From Ehretia macrophylla (Eukaryota > Streptophyta > Magnoliopsida > Boraginales > Ehretiaceae), in the NCBI GenBank assembly GCA_037974665.1, contig CM075765.1:59608247-59672246 (forward strand): a DNA stretch of 64,000 nt. The letters run 5' to 3'. Shown piece after piece: positions 21,160 to 34,899 of this stretch (within the stretch, counting starts at the first letter, position 1; each line of letters opens with the position of its first letter). Under the pieces are notes generated by a model, which made no database searches, had not been told where the DNA came from, and saw nothing but the letters and a program-made list of their open reading frames with translations. The position numbers and the translations under genes are program-made.

Positions 21160-23429
21160 CGAGCAGGCTTACTGCACCCGTTGTAGAGCTCTCGAAGAGC
21201 TTTCCAACGGTATACTGTGCGCCGCGTAACTCCTTACGGATCAAAAGTAATGGGCACCGGAGCGACGGAGACCTGGTCCTAAGCCCCAAGCCCTCGGTTT
21301 GTGGGCCCAGGCTCTACATGAAGCGAAGTTGTCTTACACAAGGTGCCGTGGGATTCGTTAATAGAAATGTGATGGATTAGGTTGTCGTCCTTTTCGCAAC
21401 TCACGACGTACGATCCAGGACAGAAAAACAGCGCAAATGAAGAAAAGTGTCCAAAAATTGATGAAAATGTTCAATATTGGGCTCCGAAAACAGGCACAGC
21501 GAAGGAGGCTAGCTACCCCCGTTGTAGAGCTCTCAGAGAGCTTTCCAACGGTATGCTGTGCACCGTGTAACTCCTTACGGATCAAAAGTAATAGGCACTC
21601 GAGGGACAGAGACCTGGTCCTAAGCGCCACGCCCACGGTTTGCGGGCCCAGCCTCTACGTGAAGCGAAGTTGTCTTGCACAAGGTGCCGTGGGATTCGGT
21701 AATAGTAATGTGGTGGATTAGGTTGTCGTCCTTTTCGCAGCTCACGACGTTCGATCGAGGACGGAAAATCAGCACAAAAGAATAAAAGTGTCCATAAACT
21801 GATGAAAACATTCAATTTTGGGCTCAAAAAATAGGCGCAGCCGAGCAGGCTTGCTGCCCCAGTCGTAGAGCTCTTGGAGAGCTTTCCAACGGTATGCTGT
21901 GCGCCGCGTAACTCCTTACGGATCAAAAGTTATGGGCACCGGAGCGACAGAGACTTGGTCCTAAGCCCCACGCCCTCGGTTTGCGGGCCCAGCCTCTACG
22001 TGAAGTGAAGTTGTCTTGCACAAGGTGCCATGGGGTTCGGTAATAGAAATGTGATGGATTAGGTTGTCGTCCTTTTTGCGGCTCACGACGTACAATCTGT
22101 TACGGAAAAACAGCGCAAAAGAAGAAAAATGTCCAAAAACTGTTGAAAACGTTCGATTTTGGGCTCTAAAACCAGGCACAGTAGAGAAGGCTTGGTGCCC
22201 CCGTCGTAGAGCTCTCGGAGAGCTTTGCAACGGTATGCTGTGCGCCGTGTAACTCCTTACGGATCAAAAGTTATGGGCAGCGGAGCGACGGAGACCTGGT
22301 CCTGAGCCCCACGCCCTCGGTTTGCGAGCCCAGCCTCTATGTGAAGCGAATTTGTCTTGCACAAGGTGTCATGGGATTCGGTAATAAAAATGTGGTAGAT
22401 TACATTGACGTACTTTTTGCGGCTCACGACGTACGATCCGGGACAAAAAAAAATGCGCAAAAGAAGAAAAGTGTCCAGAAACTGATGAAAACATTCAATT
22501 TTGGGCTCTGAAAATAGGCGCAACCGAGCAGGCTTGCTGCCCACATCGTAGAGCTCTCGGAGAGCTTTCTAACGGTATGTTGTGCGCTGCTTAACTCCTT
22601 ACGAATCAAAAGTTATGGGCACTGGAGCGACGGAGACCTGGTCATAAGCCCCACGCCCTCAGTTTGAGGGCCCAGCCTCTACGTGACGTGAAGTTTTCTT
22701 GCCCAAGGTGGCGTGGAATTCAGTAATAGAATTGTGATGGATTAGGTTGTCGTTCTTTTCACGGCTCACGACGTACGATCTGGGACGAAAAAATAGCGCA
22801 AAAGAAGAAAATTGTTCAGAAACTGATGAAAATGTTCAATTTTAGGCTCCGAAAATAGGTGCAGCTGAGCAAGCTTGCTGCCTCCGTCGTAGAGCTCTTG
22901 GAGAGCTTTCCAACGGTATGCTGTGCGCTGCTTAACTCCTTACGGATGAAAAGTTATGGGTACCGGAACGATAGAGACCTGGTATTAAGCCCCACGCCCT
23001 CGGTTTGCGGGCCCAGCCTCTACGTGAAGCGAAGTTATCTTGCATAAGGTGCCATGGGATTCGGTAATAGAAATGTGATGGATTAGGTTGTCGTCCTTTT
23101 CGCGGCTCACGACGTACGATCCGAGATAGAAAAACAGCACAAAAGAAGAAAATGTCCAACAACTGATGAAAACGTTCGATTTTGGGCACCAAAAACAGGC
23201 GCAGTCGAGCAGGCTTGCTGCCCCTGTCTTAGAGCTCTCGGAGAGCTTTCCAACGGTATGCTGTGAACCGCGTAACTCCTTACGGATCAAAAGTTATTAG
23301 CACCGGAGCGACGGAGACCTGGTCCTAAGCCCCACGCCCTCGGTTTTCGGGCCCAGCCTCTACATGAAGCGAAGTTCTCTTGCCCAAGGTGGCATGGAAT
23401 TCGGTAATAGAATTGTGATGGATTAGGTT

Positions 23430-25220
23430 GTCATCTTATTCGCGGCTCACGACATACGATCCGGGACGAAAAAATAGCGCAAAAGAACAATAGTATCCAG
23501 AAGCTGATGAAAACGTTCAATTTTTGGCTCCAAAAATAGGCACAGCCAAGCAGGCTTGTTGCCTCCGACGTAGAGCTCTTGGAGAACTTTCCAACGGTAT
23601 GTTGTGCGCCGCGTAACTCCTTACAGATCAAAAGTAATGGGCACCGGAGCGACGGAGACCTGGTCCTAAGCCCACGCCCTCGATTTGCAGGCCCAGCCTC
23701 TACGTGAAGCGAAGTTGTCTTGCACAGGGTGCCATGGGATTCTGTAATAGAAATGTGATGGATTAGGTTGTCGTCCTTTTCGAGGCTCACGACATACGAT
23801 CCGGGACGGAAAAATAGCGTAAAAGAAGAAAAGTGTCCCAAAATTGATGAAAATGTTCGATTTTGGGCTATGAAAATAGGTGCAGCAGAGCAGACTTGCT
23901 GCCCCCATCGTAGAGTTCTCGGAGAGCTTTCCAATGGTATGTTGTGCACCGCGTAACTCCTTACGGATCAAAAGTTATGGGTACCGGAGCGACGGAGACC
24001 CGGTCCTCAGCCCCACGGCCTTGGCTTGCGGGCCAAGCCTCTACGTAAAGTGAAGTTGTCTTGCACAAGGTGCCATGGGATTCTGTAATAGAAATGTGAT
24101 GGATTAGGTTATCGTCCTTTTCGCGGCTCACGACGTACGATCCGGGATGGAAAAACAGCGTAAAAGAAGAAAAGTGTCCAGAAACTGATGAAAACGTTCG
24201 ATTTTGGGATTCGAAAACAAGCTCAGCTGAGCAGGCTTGCTACCCCCGTCGTAGAGCTCTCGGAGAGCTTTCCAACAATCTGCTGTGCACCGCGTAACAC
24301 CTTACGGATCAAAAGTTATGGGCACCAGAACGACGGGGACCTGGTCCTAAGCCCCACGCCCTTGGTTTGCGGGCCCAGCCTCTACATGAAGCAAAGTTGT
24401 CTTGCCCAAGGTGGCGTGGGATTCAGTAATAAAATTCTGATGGATTAGGCTGACGTCCTTTTCGCGGCTCACGACGTATGATTCGGGACGAAAAAACAGC
24501 GCAAAAGAAGAAAAATATCCAGAAATTGATGAAAACATTCAATTTTTGGCTCTGAAAACAGATGCAGTAGGGCAGGCTTCCTGTCCCCGTCGTAGAGCTC
24601 TCAGAGTGCTTTCCAACGGTATGCTGTGCGCCGCGTAACTCCTTACGGATCAAAAGTTATGGGCACCGGAGCGACGGAGACCTGGTCATAAGCCCCACGC
24701 CCTCGGTTTGCCGGCCCAGCCTCTACGTGAAGCGAAGTTTTCTTGCACAAGGTGCCGTGGGATTCGGTAATAGAAATGTGATGGATTAGGCTGTCGTCCT
24801 TTTTGCGGCTCACGACGTACGTTCCGGGGCGAAAAAACAACGTAAAAGAAGAAAAGTGTCCAGAAATTGATGAAAACGTTCGATTTTTGACTCTGAAAAC
24901 AAGTATAGCCGAGCAGGCTTGCTGCTCCCGTCGTAGAGCCCTCGGAGAGCTTTGCAACGGTATGCTGTGCGCCGCGTAACTCCTTACGGATCAAAAGTTA
25001 TGGGCAACGGAGCGACGGAGACCTGGTCCTAAGCCCTACGCCCTCGGTTTGTAGGCCCAGCCTCTACGTGAAGCGAAGTTGTCTTGCCCAAGGTAACATG
25101 GGATTCGGTAATTGAATTGTGATGCATTAGGTTGTCGCCATTTTCACAGTTCACGACATACGATCCGGGACGAAAAAACAGCGCAAAACAAGAAAAATGT
25201 CCGAAAATTGATGAAAACAT
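23430..25220 (+). repeat. Multi-monomer block duplicated at about 31220-33680 (left copy)
   Basis: Rare variants recur in the same order further right: AGAACAATAG at 23484 and 31267 (offset 7783), CAACAATCTGCTGTGC near 24275 with CAACAGTCTGCTGTGC near 32058 (7783), AACGTAAAAGAAG with CAAGTATAGCC at 24839 and 32961 (8122), and GCAAAACAAGAAAA near 25180 and 33643 (about 8463). The offset grows by one monomer (339-341 bp) twice, so single monomers were gained or lost after the block was copied. Confidence 0.75.
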
Positions 25221-25309
25221 TCATTTTTTGGCTCTAAAAAAAGGCACAGCCGAGCAGGCTTACTGCCCCCATCGTAGAGCACTCGGAGAGGTTACCAACG
25301 GTATGTTGT

Positions 25310-25330
25310 GCACCACGTAACTCAGTTTGC
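25310..25330 (+). repeat. Truncated satellite monomer, junction of a deletion of about 75 bp
   Basis: CACGTAACTC continues directly as AGTTTGCGGGCCC. The normal ATCAAAAGTTATGGG, GGAGCGACGGAGACC and AAGCCCCACGCC segments are missing. The matching place in the duplicate block (33780) is intact, so the loss followed the duplication. Confidence 0.82.
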
Positions 25331-25954
25331 GGGCCCAGCCTCTACGTGAAGTGAAGTTGTCTTGCATAAAGTGTCATGGGATTCGGTAATAGAGATGTGA
25401 TGGATTAGGTTGTCGTCCATTTCGCAGCTCACGACGTATGATCCGGGACGGAAAAACAGCGCAAAGGAAGAAAAGTATCCAGAAACTAACGAAAATGTTC
25501 AATTTTGGGCTATGAAAACAAGCGCAGCTGAGTAGGCTTGATGCCCCTATTGTAGAGCTCTCGGAGAGCTTTCTAACGGTATGTTGTGCGCCGCGTAACT
25601 CCTTACGGATCAAAAGTTATGGGCACCGGAGCGACGGAGACCCGGTCCTCAGCCCTATGCCCTTGGCTTGCGGGCCCAACCTCTACGTGAAGTGAAGTTG
25701 TCTTGCACAAGGTGCCATGGGATTCTGTAATAGAAATGTGGTGGATTAGGTTGTCGTTCTTTTCGTGGCTCACGACGTACGATCCGGGACGGAAAAACAG
25801 CGCAAAAGAAGAAAAGTGTCCAGAAACTGATAAAAGCGTTCGATTTTGGGTTCCGAAAACAAGCGCAGCTGAGCAGGCTTGTTGCCCCCGTCGTAGAGCT
25901 CTCGGAGAGCTTTCCAACAGTCTGCTGTGCGTCGCGTAAATCTTTACGGATCAA

Positions 25955-28900
25955 AAGTTATGGGCACCAGAGCGACGAGGACCTCGTCCTAAGCCCCACG
26001 CCCTCGGTTTGCGGGCCCAGCCTCTACGTGAAGCGAAGTTGTCTCGCCCAAGGTGGCGTGGGATTCGACATTAGAATTGTGATGGATTAGGTTGTCGTCC
26101 TTTTTGCGGCTCACGACGTACGATTCGTGATGAAAAAATAGCGCAAAAGAAGAAAAGTGTCCAGAAACTGATGAAAACGCTCGATTTTTGGCTTCGAAAA
26201 GAGATGCAGTAGAGCAGGCTTGTTGCCCCCGTCGTAGAGCTCTCGGAGTGGTTTCCAACGGTATGCTGTGCGCCGCGTAACTTCTTTACGGATCAAATGT
26301 TATGGGCACCGGAGCGACGGAGACCTGGTCCTAAGCCCCACGCCCTTGGTTTGCGGGCCCAGCCTCTACGTGAAGCGAACTTTTCTTGCACAAGGTGTTG
26401 TGGGATTCGATAATAAAAATGTGATGGATTAGGTTGTCATCCTTTTCGCGGCTCACGACGTACGATTTGGGACGAAAAAATAATGCAAAAGAAGAAAAGT
26501 GTCCAGAAATTGATTAAAATGTTCAATTTTGGGCTCCGAAAATAGGCACAGCCTAGCAGGCTTGCTGCCCTCGTAGTAGAGCCCTCTGAGAGCTTTCCAA
26601 CGGTATGCTGTGCGCCGCGTAACTCCTTACGGATCAAAAGTAATGGGCACCGGAGCGACGGAGACCTAGTCCTAAGCCCCACGCCCTCGGTTTGCGGGCC
26701 TAGCTTCTACTTGTAGCGAAGTTGTCCTGCATAAGGTGCCATGGCATTTGGTAATAGAAATGTGATGGATTAGGTTGTCGTCCTTTTCGCGGCTCACGAC
26801 GTACGATCCGGGACGGAAAAACAGCTTAAAAGAAGAAAAGTGTCCAGACACTGATGAAAACTTTTGATTTTGGGCTCCGAAAATAGGCGCAGCCGAGCAG
26901 GGTTGATGCCTCCATCGTAGAGCTCTCGGAGAGCTTTCTAAAAGTATGCTGTACGCAGCATAACTCGTTACGGATCAAAAGTTATGGGCACCGGAGCGAC
27001 GGAGACCTGGTCCTAAGCCGCACGCCCTCAGTTTGCGGGCCGAGTCTCTACGTGAAGCGAAGTTGTCTTGCCCAAGGTAGCATGGGATTCGGCATTAGAA
27101 TTGTGATGGATTAGGTTGTCGTCCTTTTTGCGGCTCACGACGTACGATTCGTGATGAAAAAACACCGCAAAAGAAGAAAAGTGTCCAAAAACTGATGAAA
27201 ACGCTCTATTTTTGGCTCCGAAAAAAGATGCAGTAGAGCAGGCTTGCTGCCCCCGTCGTAGAGCTCTCGGAGTGCTTTCCAACGGTATGCTGTACGCCGC
27301 GTAACTTCTTTACGCATCAAATGTTATGGGCACCGGAGCGACGGAGACCTTGTCCTAAGCCCCACGCCCTCGGTTTGTGGGCCCAGCCTCTACGTGAAGC
27401 GATGTTTTCTTGCACAAGGTGTTGTGGGATTCGATAATAAAAATATGATGGATTAGGTTGTCGTCCTTTTCGCGACTCACGACATACGATCTGGGACGAA
27501 AAAATAACGCAAAAGAAGAAAAGTGTCCAGAAATTGATTAAAATGTTCAATTTTAGGCTCCGAAAATAGGCGCAGCCGAGTAGGCTTGCTGCCCCTGTAG
27601 TAGAGCCCTCGGAGAGCTTTCCAACAGTATGCGGTGCGCCGCGTAACTCCATACGGATCAAAAGTAATGGGCACCGGAGTGACGGAGACCTAGTCCTAAT
27701 CCCCACGCCCTCGGTTTGCGAGCCCAGCTTCTACGTGAAACGATGTTGTCTTGCATAAGGTGCCATGGCATTCGGTAATAGAAATGTGATGGATTAGGTT
27801 GTCGTCCTTTTCGCGGCTCACGACGTACGATCCGGGACGGAAAAACAGCGCAACAGAAGAACAGTGTACAGAAACTGATGAAAACTTTTGATTTTGGGCT
27901 CCGAAAATAGGCGCAGCCGAGCAGGCTTACTGGCTCTATCGTAGAGCTTTCGGAGAGCTTTCTAACAGTATGCTGTGCGCCGCATAACTCTTTACGGATC
28001 AAAAGTTATGGGCACCGGAGCGACGGTGACCTGGTCCTAAGCCCCACGCCCTCGGTTTGCGGGCCCAGCATCTAGGTGAAGCGAAGTTGTCTTGCCCAAG
28101 GTGGCGTGGGATTCGGCATTAGAATTGTGATGGATTAGGTTGTCCTCCTTTTCGCGGCTCACGATGTACGATTCGTGATGAAAAAACAGCGCAAAAGAAG
28201 AAAAGTGTCCAGAAACTAATGAAAACGCTCGATTTTTGGCTCATAAAAAAGATGCAGTAGAGCAGGCTTGCTGCCCCCGTTGTAGAGCTCTCAGAGTGCT
28301 TTCCAACGGTATTCTGTGCGCCGCGTAACTTCTTTACGGATCAAATGTTATGGGCACCGGAGCGACGGAGACCTGGTCCTAAGCCCCATGCCCTCGGTTT
28401 GCGGGCCCAGCCTCTACGTGAAGTGCAGTTTTCTTGCACAAGGTGTTGTGGGATTCGATAATAAAAATGTTATGGATTAGGTTGTCGTCTTTTTCGCGGC
28501 TCACGAAGTACGATCTGGGATGAAAAAATAACGCAAAAGAAGAAAAGTGTCCAGAAATTGATTAAAACGTTCGATTTTAGGCTCTGAAAATAGGCGCAGC
28601 CGAGTAGGCTTGCTGCCCCCGTAGTAGAGACCTCGGATAGCTTTCCAACGGTATGCTGTGCGCCGCGTAACTCCTTACGGATCAAAAGTAATGGGCACCG
28701 GAGCGAAGGAGACCTAGTCCTAAGCCCCACGCCCTCGGTTTGCGGGCCCAGCTTCTACGTGAAGCGAAGTTGTCTTGCATAAGGTGCCATGGAATTCGGT
28801 AATAGAAATGTGATGGATTAGGTTGTCGTCCTTTACGCGGCTCACGATGTACAATCCGGGACGGAAAAGCAACGCAAAAGAAGAAAAGTGTCCAGAAACT

Positions 28901-29026
28901 GATGAAAATGATAAATTTTTGTCCCTGAAAATAGGCGCAGCAAAGCAAGCTTGTTGCCCCCGTCGTAGAGCTCTCGGAGAGCTTTCCAACGGTATGTTGT
29001 GCGCCGCGTAACTCCTTACGGATCAA
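25955..29026 (+). repeat. 1024-bp trimer higher-order repeat, three copies
   Basis: Three monomer types alternate with a strict 1024-bp spacing. CGATTCGTGATG recurs at 26121, 27145 and 28169, always followed by GATGCAGTAGAGCAGG. AATAACGC or AATAATGC followed by GAAATTGATTAAAA follows about 350 bp later in each unit (around 26480, 27505 and 28529). A third type with TCTAACAGTATG or related text completes the unit. Related but less regular units continue near 34.3-34.8 kb. Confidence 0.82.
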
Positions 29027-31100
29027 AAATTATGGGCACCGGAACGACGGAGACCTGGTCTTGAGCCCCACGCCCTCGGTTTGTGGGCCTAGCCTCTACG
29101 TGAAGCGAAGTTGTCTTGCCTAAGGTGGCGTGGGATTCGGTAATAAAAATGTGATGGATTAGGTTGTCGTCTTTTTCGCTTCTCACGCCGTACGATCCGG
29201 GTTAGAAAAACAGCGCAAAAGAAGAAAAGTATCCAGAAACTGATGAAAACGTTCGATTTTGGGCTCCAAAAATAGGGACAGCTGAGGAGGCTTGCTGCCT
29301 CCCTTGTAGAGTTCTCGGAGAGCTTTCCAACTGTATGCTGTGCGCCGCGTAACTCCATACGGATTAAAAGTTATGGGCACCGGAGCAACGGAGACCTGGT
29401 CCTAAGCCCCACGCCCTCGGTTTGCGGTCCCAGCCTCTACGTGAAGCGAAGTGGTCTTGCACAAGGTGCTATGGGATTCGGTAATAGAAATGTGATGGAT
29501 TAGGTTGTCATCCTTTTCGTGGCTCACGACTTACGATCCAGGAAAGAAAAACAGGGCAAAAGAAGAAAAGTGTCCAGAAACTGATGAAAACATTCAATAT
29601 TTGGCTCCGAAAATAGTGGTAGCTAAGCAGGCTTGCTGCCCCTGTCGGAGAGCTCTCGGAGTGCTTTCCAACGGTATGCCGTGCGCCGTATAACTACTTA
29701 TGGATCAAAAGTTATGGGCATTAGAGCGACAGAGACATGGTCCTGAGCCCCACACCCTCGGTTTGCGGGCCCATCCTCTACGTGAAGCGAAGTGGTCTTG
29801 CACAAGGTGCTATGGGATTCGGTAATAGAAATGTGATGGATTAGGTTGTCATCCTTTTCGTGGCTCACGACTTACGATCCAGGAAAGAAAAACAGGGCAA
29901 AAGAAGAAAAGTGTCCAGAAACTGATGAAAACATTCAATATTTGGCTCCGAAAATAGTGGTAGCTAAGCAGGCTTGCTGCCCCTGTCGGAGAGCTCTCGG
30001 AGTGCTTTCCAACGGTATGCCGTGCGCCGTATAACTACTTATGGATCAAAAGTTATGGGCATTAGAGCGACAGAGACATGGTCCTCAGCCCCACGCCCTC
30101 GGTTTGTGGGCACAGCCTCTACGCGAAGCGAAGTTGTCTTGCCCAAGGTAGCATGGGATTCGATAATAGAAATGTGATGGATTAGGTTGTCGTCCTTTTC
30201 ACGGCTCACGACGTACGATCCGGGAAGGAAAAACAGCGCAAAAGAAGAAAAGTGTCTAGAAACTGATGAAAACATTCGATTTTGGGCTCCGAAAACAGGC
30301 GTAGCCGAGGAGGCTTATAGCCCCCGTCTTAGAGCTCTCGGAGAGCTTTCCAACAGTATGTTGTGCGCCGCGTAACTCCTTACGGATCAAAATTTATGGG
30401 CACCGGAGCGACGGAGACCTGGTCCTAAGCCCAACGCCCACGGTTTGCGGGCCCAGCCTCTACCTGAAGTGAAGTTGTCTTGCACAAGGTGCCATGGGAT
30501 TTGGTAATAGAAATGTGGTGGATTAGGTTATCATCCTTTTCGCGGCTCACGAAGTACGATCCGGGAAAAAAAAATGGTGCAAAAGAAGAAAAGTGTCTAG
30601 AAACTGATAAAAAATGTTCAATTTTGGGATACAAAAATAGGTGTAGCCAAGCTGGCTTGCTGCCCATGTCGTAGAGCTCTCGGAGAGCTTTCCAACGGTA
30701 TGCAGTGCGCCGCGTAACTCCTTACGGATCAAAAGTAATGGGCACCGGAGCGACGGAGGCCTGGTCCTAAGCCTAACGCCCTCGGTTTCCGGGCCCAGCC
30801 TCTACGTGAAACAAAGTTGTCTTGCACAAAGTGCAGCTGGATTCGGTTATTGAAATGTGGTGGATTAGGTTGTCGTCCTTTTCGCTGCTCACGACGTACG
30901 ATCCGGGATGGAAAAACAGCACAAAAGCATAAAAGTGTCCCGAAACTAATGAAAATGTTCGATTTTGGGCTCCGAAAATAGGCGCAGCAGAGAAGGCTTA
31001 CTACCCCCATCGTAGAGCTCTGGGAGAGCTTTCCAATGGTATCCTGTGTGCCACGTAACTCTTTACGGATCAAAAGTTATTGGCACCGGAGCGACAGATA
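28700..31100 (+). repeat. Multi-monomer block found again at about 34.9-37.0 and 42.0-43.6 kb
   Basis: Markers in the same order: GATGAAAATGATAAATTTTTG (28907 and 35041), GTACGATCCGGGTTAGAAAA against GGGTTGGAAAA (near 29190 and 35327), CGATCCAGGAAAGAAAAACAGGGC (near 29534, 29875 and 35670), and AGGCTTA with CCCCCGTCTTAGAGC (near 30316, 36111 and 42545). The offset to the middle copy falls from about 6136 to about 5800 because of the extra monomer at 29441-30122; the offset to the third copy is about 12228. Confidence 0.72.
29441..30122 (+). repeat. Recent tandem duplication of one monomer
   Basis: Two adjacent monomers, 29441-29781 and 29782-30122, are almost identical, including rare text such as CATTCAATATTTGGC, AGTGGTAGCTAAGC and GGTATGCCGTGCG. 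Most neighbouring monomers differ far more. The middle related block near 35.6 kb has only one such monomer, so this copy is newer than the block duplication. Confidence 0.88.
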
Positions 31101-31219
31101 CCAGGTCCCAAGCCCCACGCCCTCGGTTTGCGGGCCAAGCCTCTACGTGAAGAGAAGTTGTCTTTCCCAAGGTGGCATGGGAATCAGTAATAGAATTGTG
31201 ATGGATTAGGTTGTCGTCC

Positions 31220-33680
31220 TTTTCGCGGCTCACGACATACGATCTGGGACGAAAAAACAGCGCAAAAGAACAATAGTGTCCAGAAGCTGATGAAAACGTT
31301 TGATTTTTGGCTCCAAAAATAGGCGCAACCGAGCAAGCTTGTTGCCCCCGTCGTAGAGCTCTTGGAGAAATTTCCAACGGTATGTTTTGCGTCGCGTAAC
31401 TCCTTACAGATCAAAAGTAATGGGCACCGGAGCGACGGAGACCTGGTCCTAAGTCCACGCCCTCGATTTGCGGGCCCAGCCTCTACGTGAAGAGAAGTTG
31501 TCTTGCACAAGGTGCCATGAGATTCGATAATAGAAATGTGATGGATTAGGTTGTTGTCCTTTTCGCGGCTCACGACATACGATCCGGTACGGAAAAACTG
31601 CCCAAAAGAATAAAAGTTTCCAGAAACTGATGAAAACGTTCAATTTTGGGATCCAAAAATAGGCGCAGTAGAGCAGACTTGCTGCCCCCGTCGTAGAGCT
31701 ATCGGAGAGCTTTTCAACGGTATGCTGTGCGCCGCGTAACTCCTTACGGATCAAAAGTTATGGGCACCGGAGCGACGGAGACCTGGTCCTCAGCCCCACG
31801 CCCTTGGCTTGTGGGCCCAGCCTCTACGTGAAGTGAAGTTGTCTTGCACAAGGTGCCATGGGATTCTATAATAGAAATGTGGTGGATTAGGTTGTCGTTC
31901 TTTTCGTGGCTCACGACGTACGATTCGGGACGAAAAAACAGTGCAAAAGAAGAAAAGTGTCCAGAAACTGAAGAAAACGTTCAATTTTGGGTTCCAAAAA
32001 CAAGCTCAGCGGAGCAGACTTGCTACCCCCGTCGTAGAGGTCTCGGAGAGATTTCCAACAGTCTGCTGTGCGCCGCGTAACACTTTACGAATCAAAAGTT
32101 ATGGGCACCGGAACGACGGCGACCTGGTCTTAAGCCCCACGCCCTCGGTTTGTGGGCCCAGCCTCTACGTGAAGCGAAGTTGTCTTGCCCAAGGTGGCAT
32201 AGGATTCGGTAATAGAATTTTGATGGATTAGGTTGACGTCCTTTTCGTGGCTCACGACGTACGATTCGGGACGAAAAAACAGCGCAAAAGAAGAAAAATG
32301 TCCAGAAATTGATGAAAACGTTCGATTTTGTCTCTAAAAATAGATGCAGTAGAGCAGGTTTGCTGCCCCCGTCGTAGAGCTCTCGGAGTGCTTTCCAACG
32401 GTATGCTGTGCACCGCGTAACTTCTTACGGATCAAAAGTTATGGGCATCGGAGCAACGGAGACCTGGTCCTAAGCCCCACGCCCACAGTTTGCGGGCCCA
32501 ACCTCTCTGTGAAGCGAAGTTGTCTTGCCCAAGGTGGCATGGGATTCGGTAATAGAATTGTGATGGATTAGGTTTTTGTCTTTTTCGCGTCTCACGACGT
32601 ACGATCCGGGACAAAAAAACAACGCAAAAGAAGAAAAGTGTCCAAAAATTGATGAAAACGTTTGATTTTTGGCCTTGAAAATGGCACAGCCAAGCATGTT
32701 TGTAGCTCCCGTCGTAGAGCCCTCAGAGAGCTTTCCAACGGTATGCTGTGCGCTGCGTTACTCCTTACGGATCAAAAGTAATGGGCAACGGAGCGACGGA
32801 GACCTGGCCCTAAGCCCCACGCCCTCGGTTTGCTGTCCCAGCCTCTACGTGAAGCGAAGTTGTTTTGCCCAAGGTGGCTTGGGATTCGGTAATAGAAATG
32901 TGATGGATTAGGTTGTCGTCCTTTTCGCGGCTAATGACGTACGATCCGGGACGAAAAAACAACGTAAAAGAAGAAAAGTGTCCAGAAATTGATGAAAACG
33001 TTCGATTTTTGACTCTGAAAACAAGTATAGCCGAGCAGGCTTGCTGCTCCCGTCGTAGAGCCCTCGGAGAGCTTTGCAACGGTATGCTGTGCGCCGCGTA
33101 ACTCCTTACGGATCAAAAGTAATGGGCAACGGAGCGACGGAGACCTGGCCCTAAGCCCCACGGCCTCGGTTTGCAGTCCCAGCCTCTACGTGAAGCGAAG
33201 TTGTCTTGCCCTAGGTGGCTTGGGATTCGGTAATAGAAATGTGATGGATTAGGTTGTCGTCCTTTTCGCGGCTAATGACGTACGATCCGGGATGAAAAAA
33301 TAGCGCAAAAGAAGAAAATTATGCAGAAACTTTTGAAAACGTTCGATTTTGGGCTCTGAAAAAAGGTACAGCCAAGCTGGCTTACTGCCTCCATCGTAGA
33401 GCTCTCGGAGAACTTTCCATCGGTATGTTGTGCACCGCGTAACTCCTTACGGATCAAAAGTTATGGGCACCGGAACGACGGAGACCTGGTCCTAAGCCCC
33501 ACGCCCTCGGTTTGTGGGCCCAGCCTCTACGTGAAGCGAAGTTGTCTTGCCCAAGGTAGCGTGGGATTCGGTAATAGAATTGTGATGGATTAGGTTGTCG
33601 CCATTTTCGCGGCTCACGACGTACGATCCTGGACGAAAAAATAGCGCAAAACAAGAAAAGTGTCCAGAAATTGATGAAAA
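31220..33680 (+). repeat. Multi-monomer block duplicated from about 23430-25220 (right copy)
   Basis: Partner of the left block. The segment from about 32961 to 33120 is identical or nearly so to 24839-24998, including the rare TTTTTGACTCTGAAAAC and GAGCTTTGCAACGG variants, which marks a recent exchange. Confidence 0.75.
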
Positions 33681-34899
33681 CATTCATTTTTTGGCTTTGA
33701 AAAAAGGCACAGCCGAGCAGGCTTACTGCGCCCATCGTAGAGCTCTCGGAGAGCTTACCAACAGTATGTTGCGCACCGCGTAACTCTTTACGGATCAAAA
33801 CTAATGGGCACCGGAGCGACGGAGACCTGGTCCTAAGCCCCACGTTCTCAGTTTGCGGGCCCAACCTCTACTTGAACCGACGATGTCTTGCACAAGGTGT
33901 CGTGGGATTCGGTAATAGAGATGTGATGGATTAGGTTGTCATCCTTTTCGCGGCTCACGACGTACGATCCGGGATAAAAAAAATAGTGCAAAGAAATAAA
34001 AATGTCCAGAAACTGATAAAACTAATAAATTTTTGGCTCTGAAAATAGGCATAGCCGAGCAAGCTTGTTGCCCCCATCGTATAGCTCTCGGAGAGCTTTC
34101 CAACGGTATGCTGTGCGCCGCCTAACTACTTACGGATCAAAAGTTATGGGCACTGGAGCGACGGAGACCCGGTCCTCTGCCCCACGGCCTTGGCTTGCGG
34201 GTCCAGCCTCTACGTGAAGCGAAGTTGTCTTGCACAAGGTTCCGTGCGATTCTGTAATAGAAATGTGGTGGATTAGGTTGTCGTCCTTTTCGTGGCTCAC
34301 GACGTACGATTCGGGATAAAAAAACAACGCAAAAGAAGAAAAGTGTCCAGAAACTGATGAAAACGCTCGATTTTTGGCTCCGAAAATAGGTGCAGCCATG
34401 CAGGCTTGCTGCCCCCGTAGTAGAGCCCTCAGAGAGCTTTCCAACGGTATGCTGTGCGCCGCGTAACTCCTTACGGATCAAAAGTAATGGGTACCGAAAC
34501 GACGGAGACCTAGTCCTAAGCCCCACGCCCTCGGTTTGCGGGCCTGGCTTCTACGTGAAGCAAAGTTGTCTTGCATAAGGTGCCATGGCATTCGGTAATA
34601 GAAATGTGATGGATTAGGTTGTCGTCCTTTTCACGGCTCACGACGTACGATCCGGGACGAAAAAACAGCGCAAAAGAAAAAAAGTGTCCAGAAACTGATC
34701 AAAACTTTTGATTTTGGGCTCCAAAAATAGGCGCAACCGAGCAGGCTTGCTTCCTCCATCGTAGAGCTCTCGGAGAGCTTTCTAACAGTATGCTGTGCGC
34801 TGCATAACTCCTTACGGATCAAAAGTTATGGGCACCGGAGCGACGGAGACCTGGTCCTAAGCCCCACGCCCTCGGTTTGCGGGCCTAACCTCAACGTGA

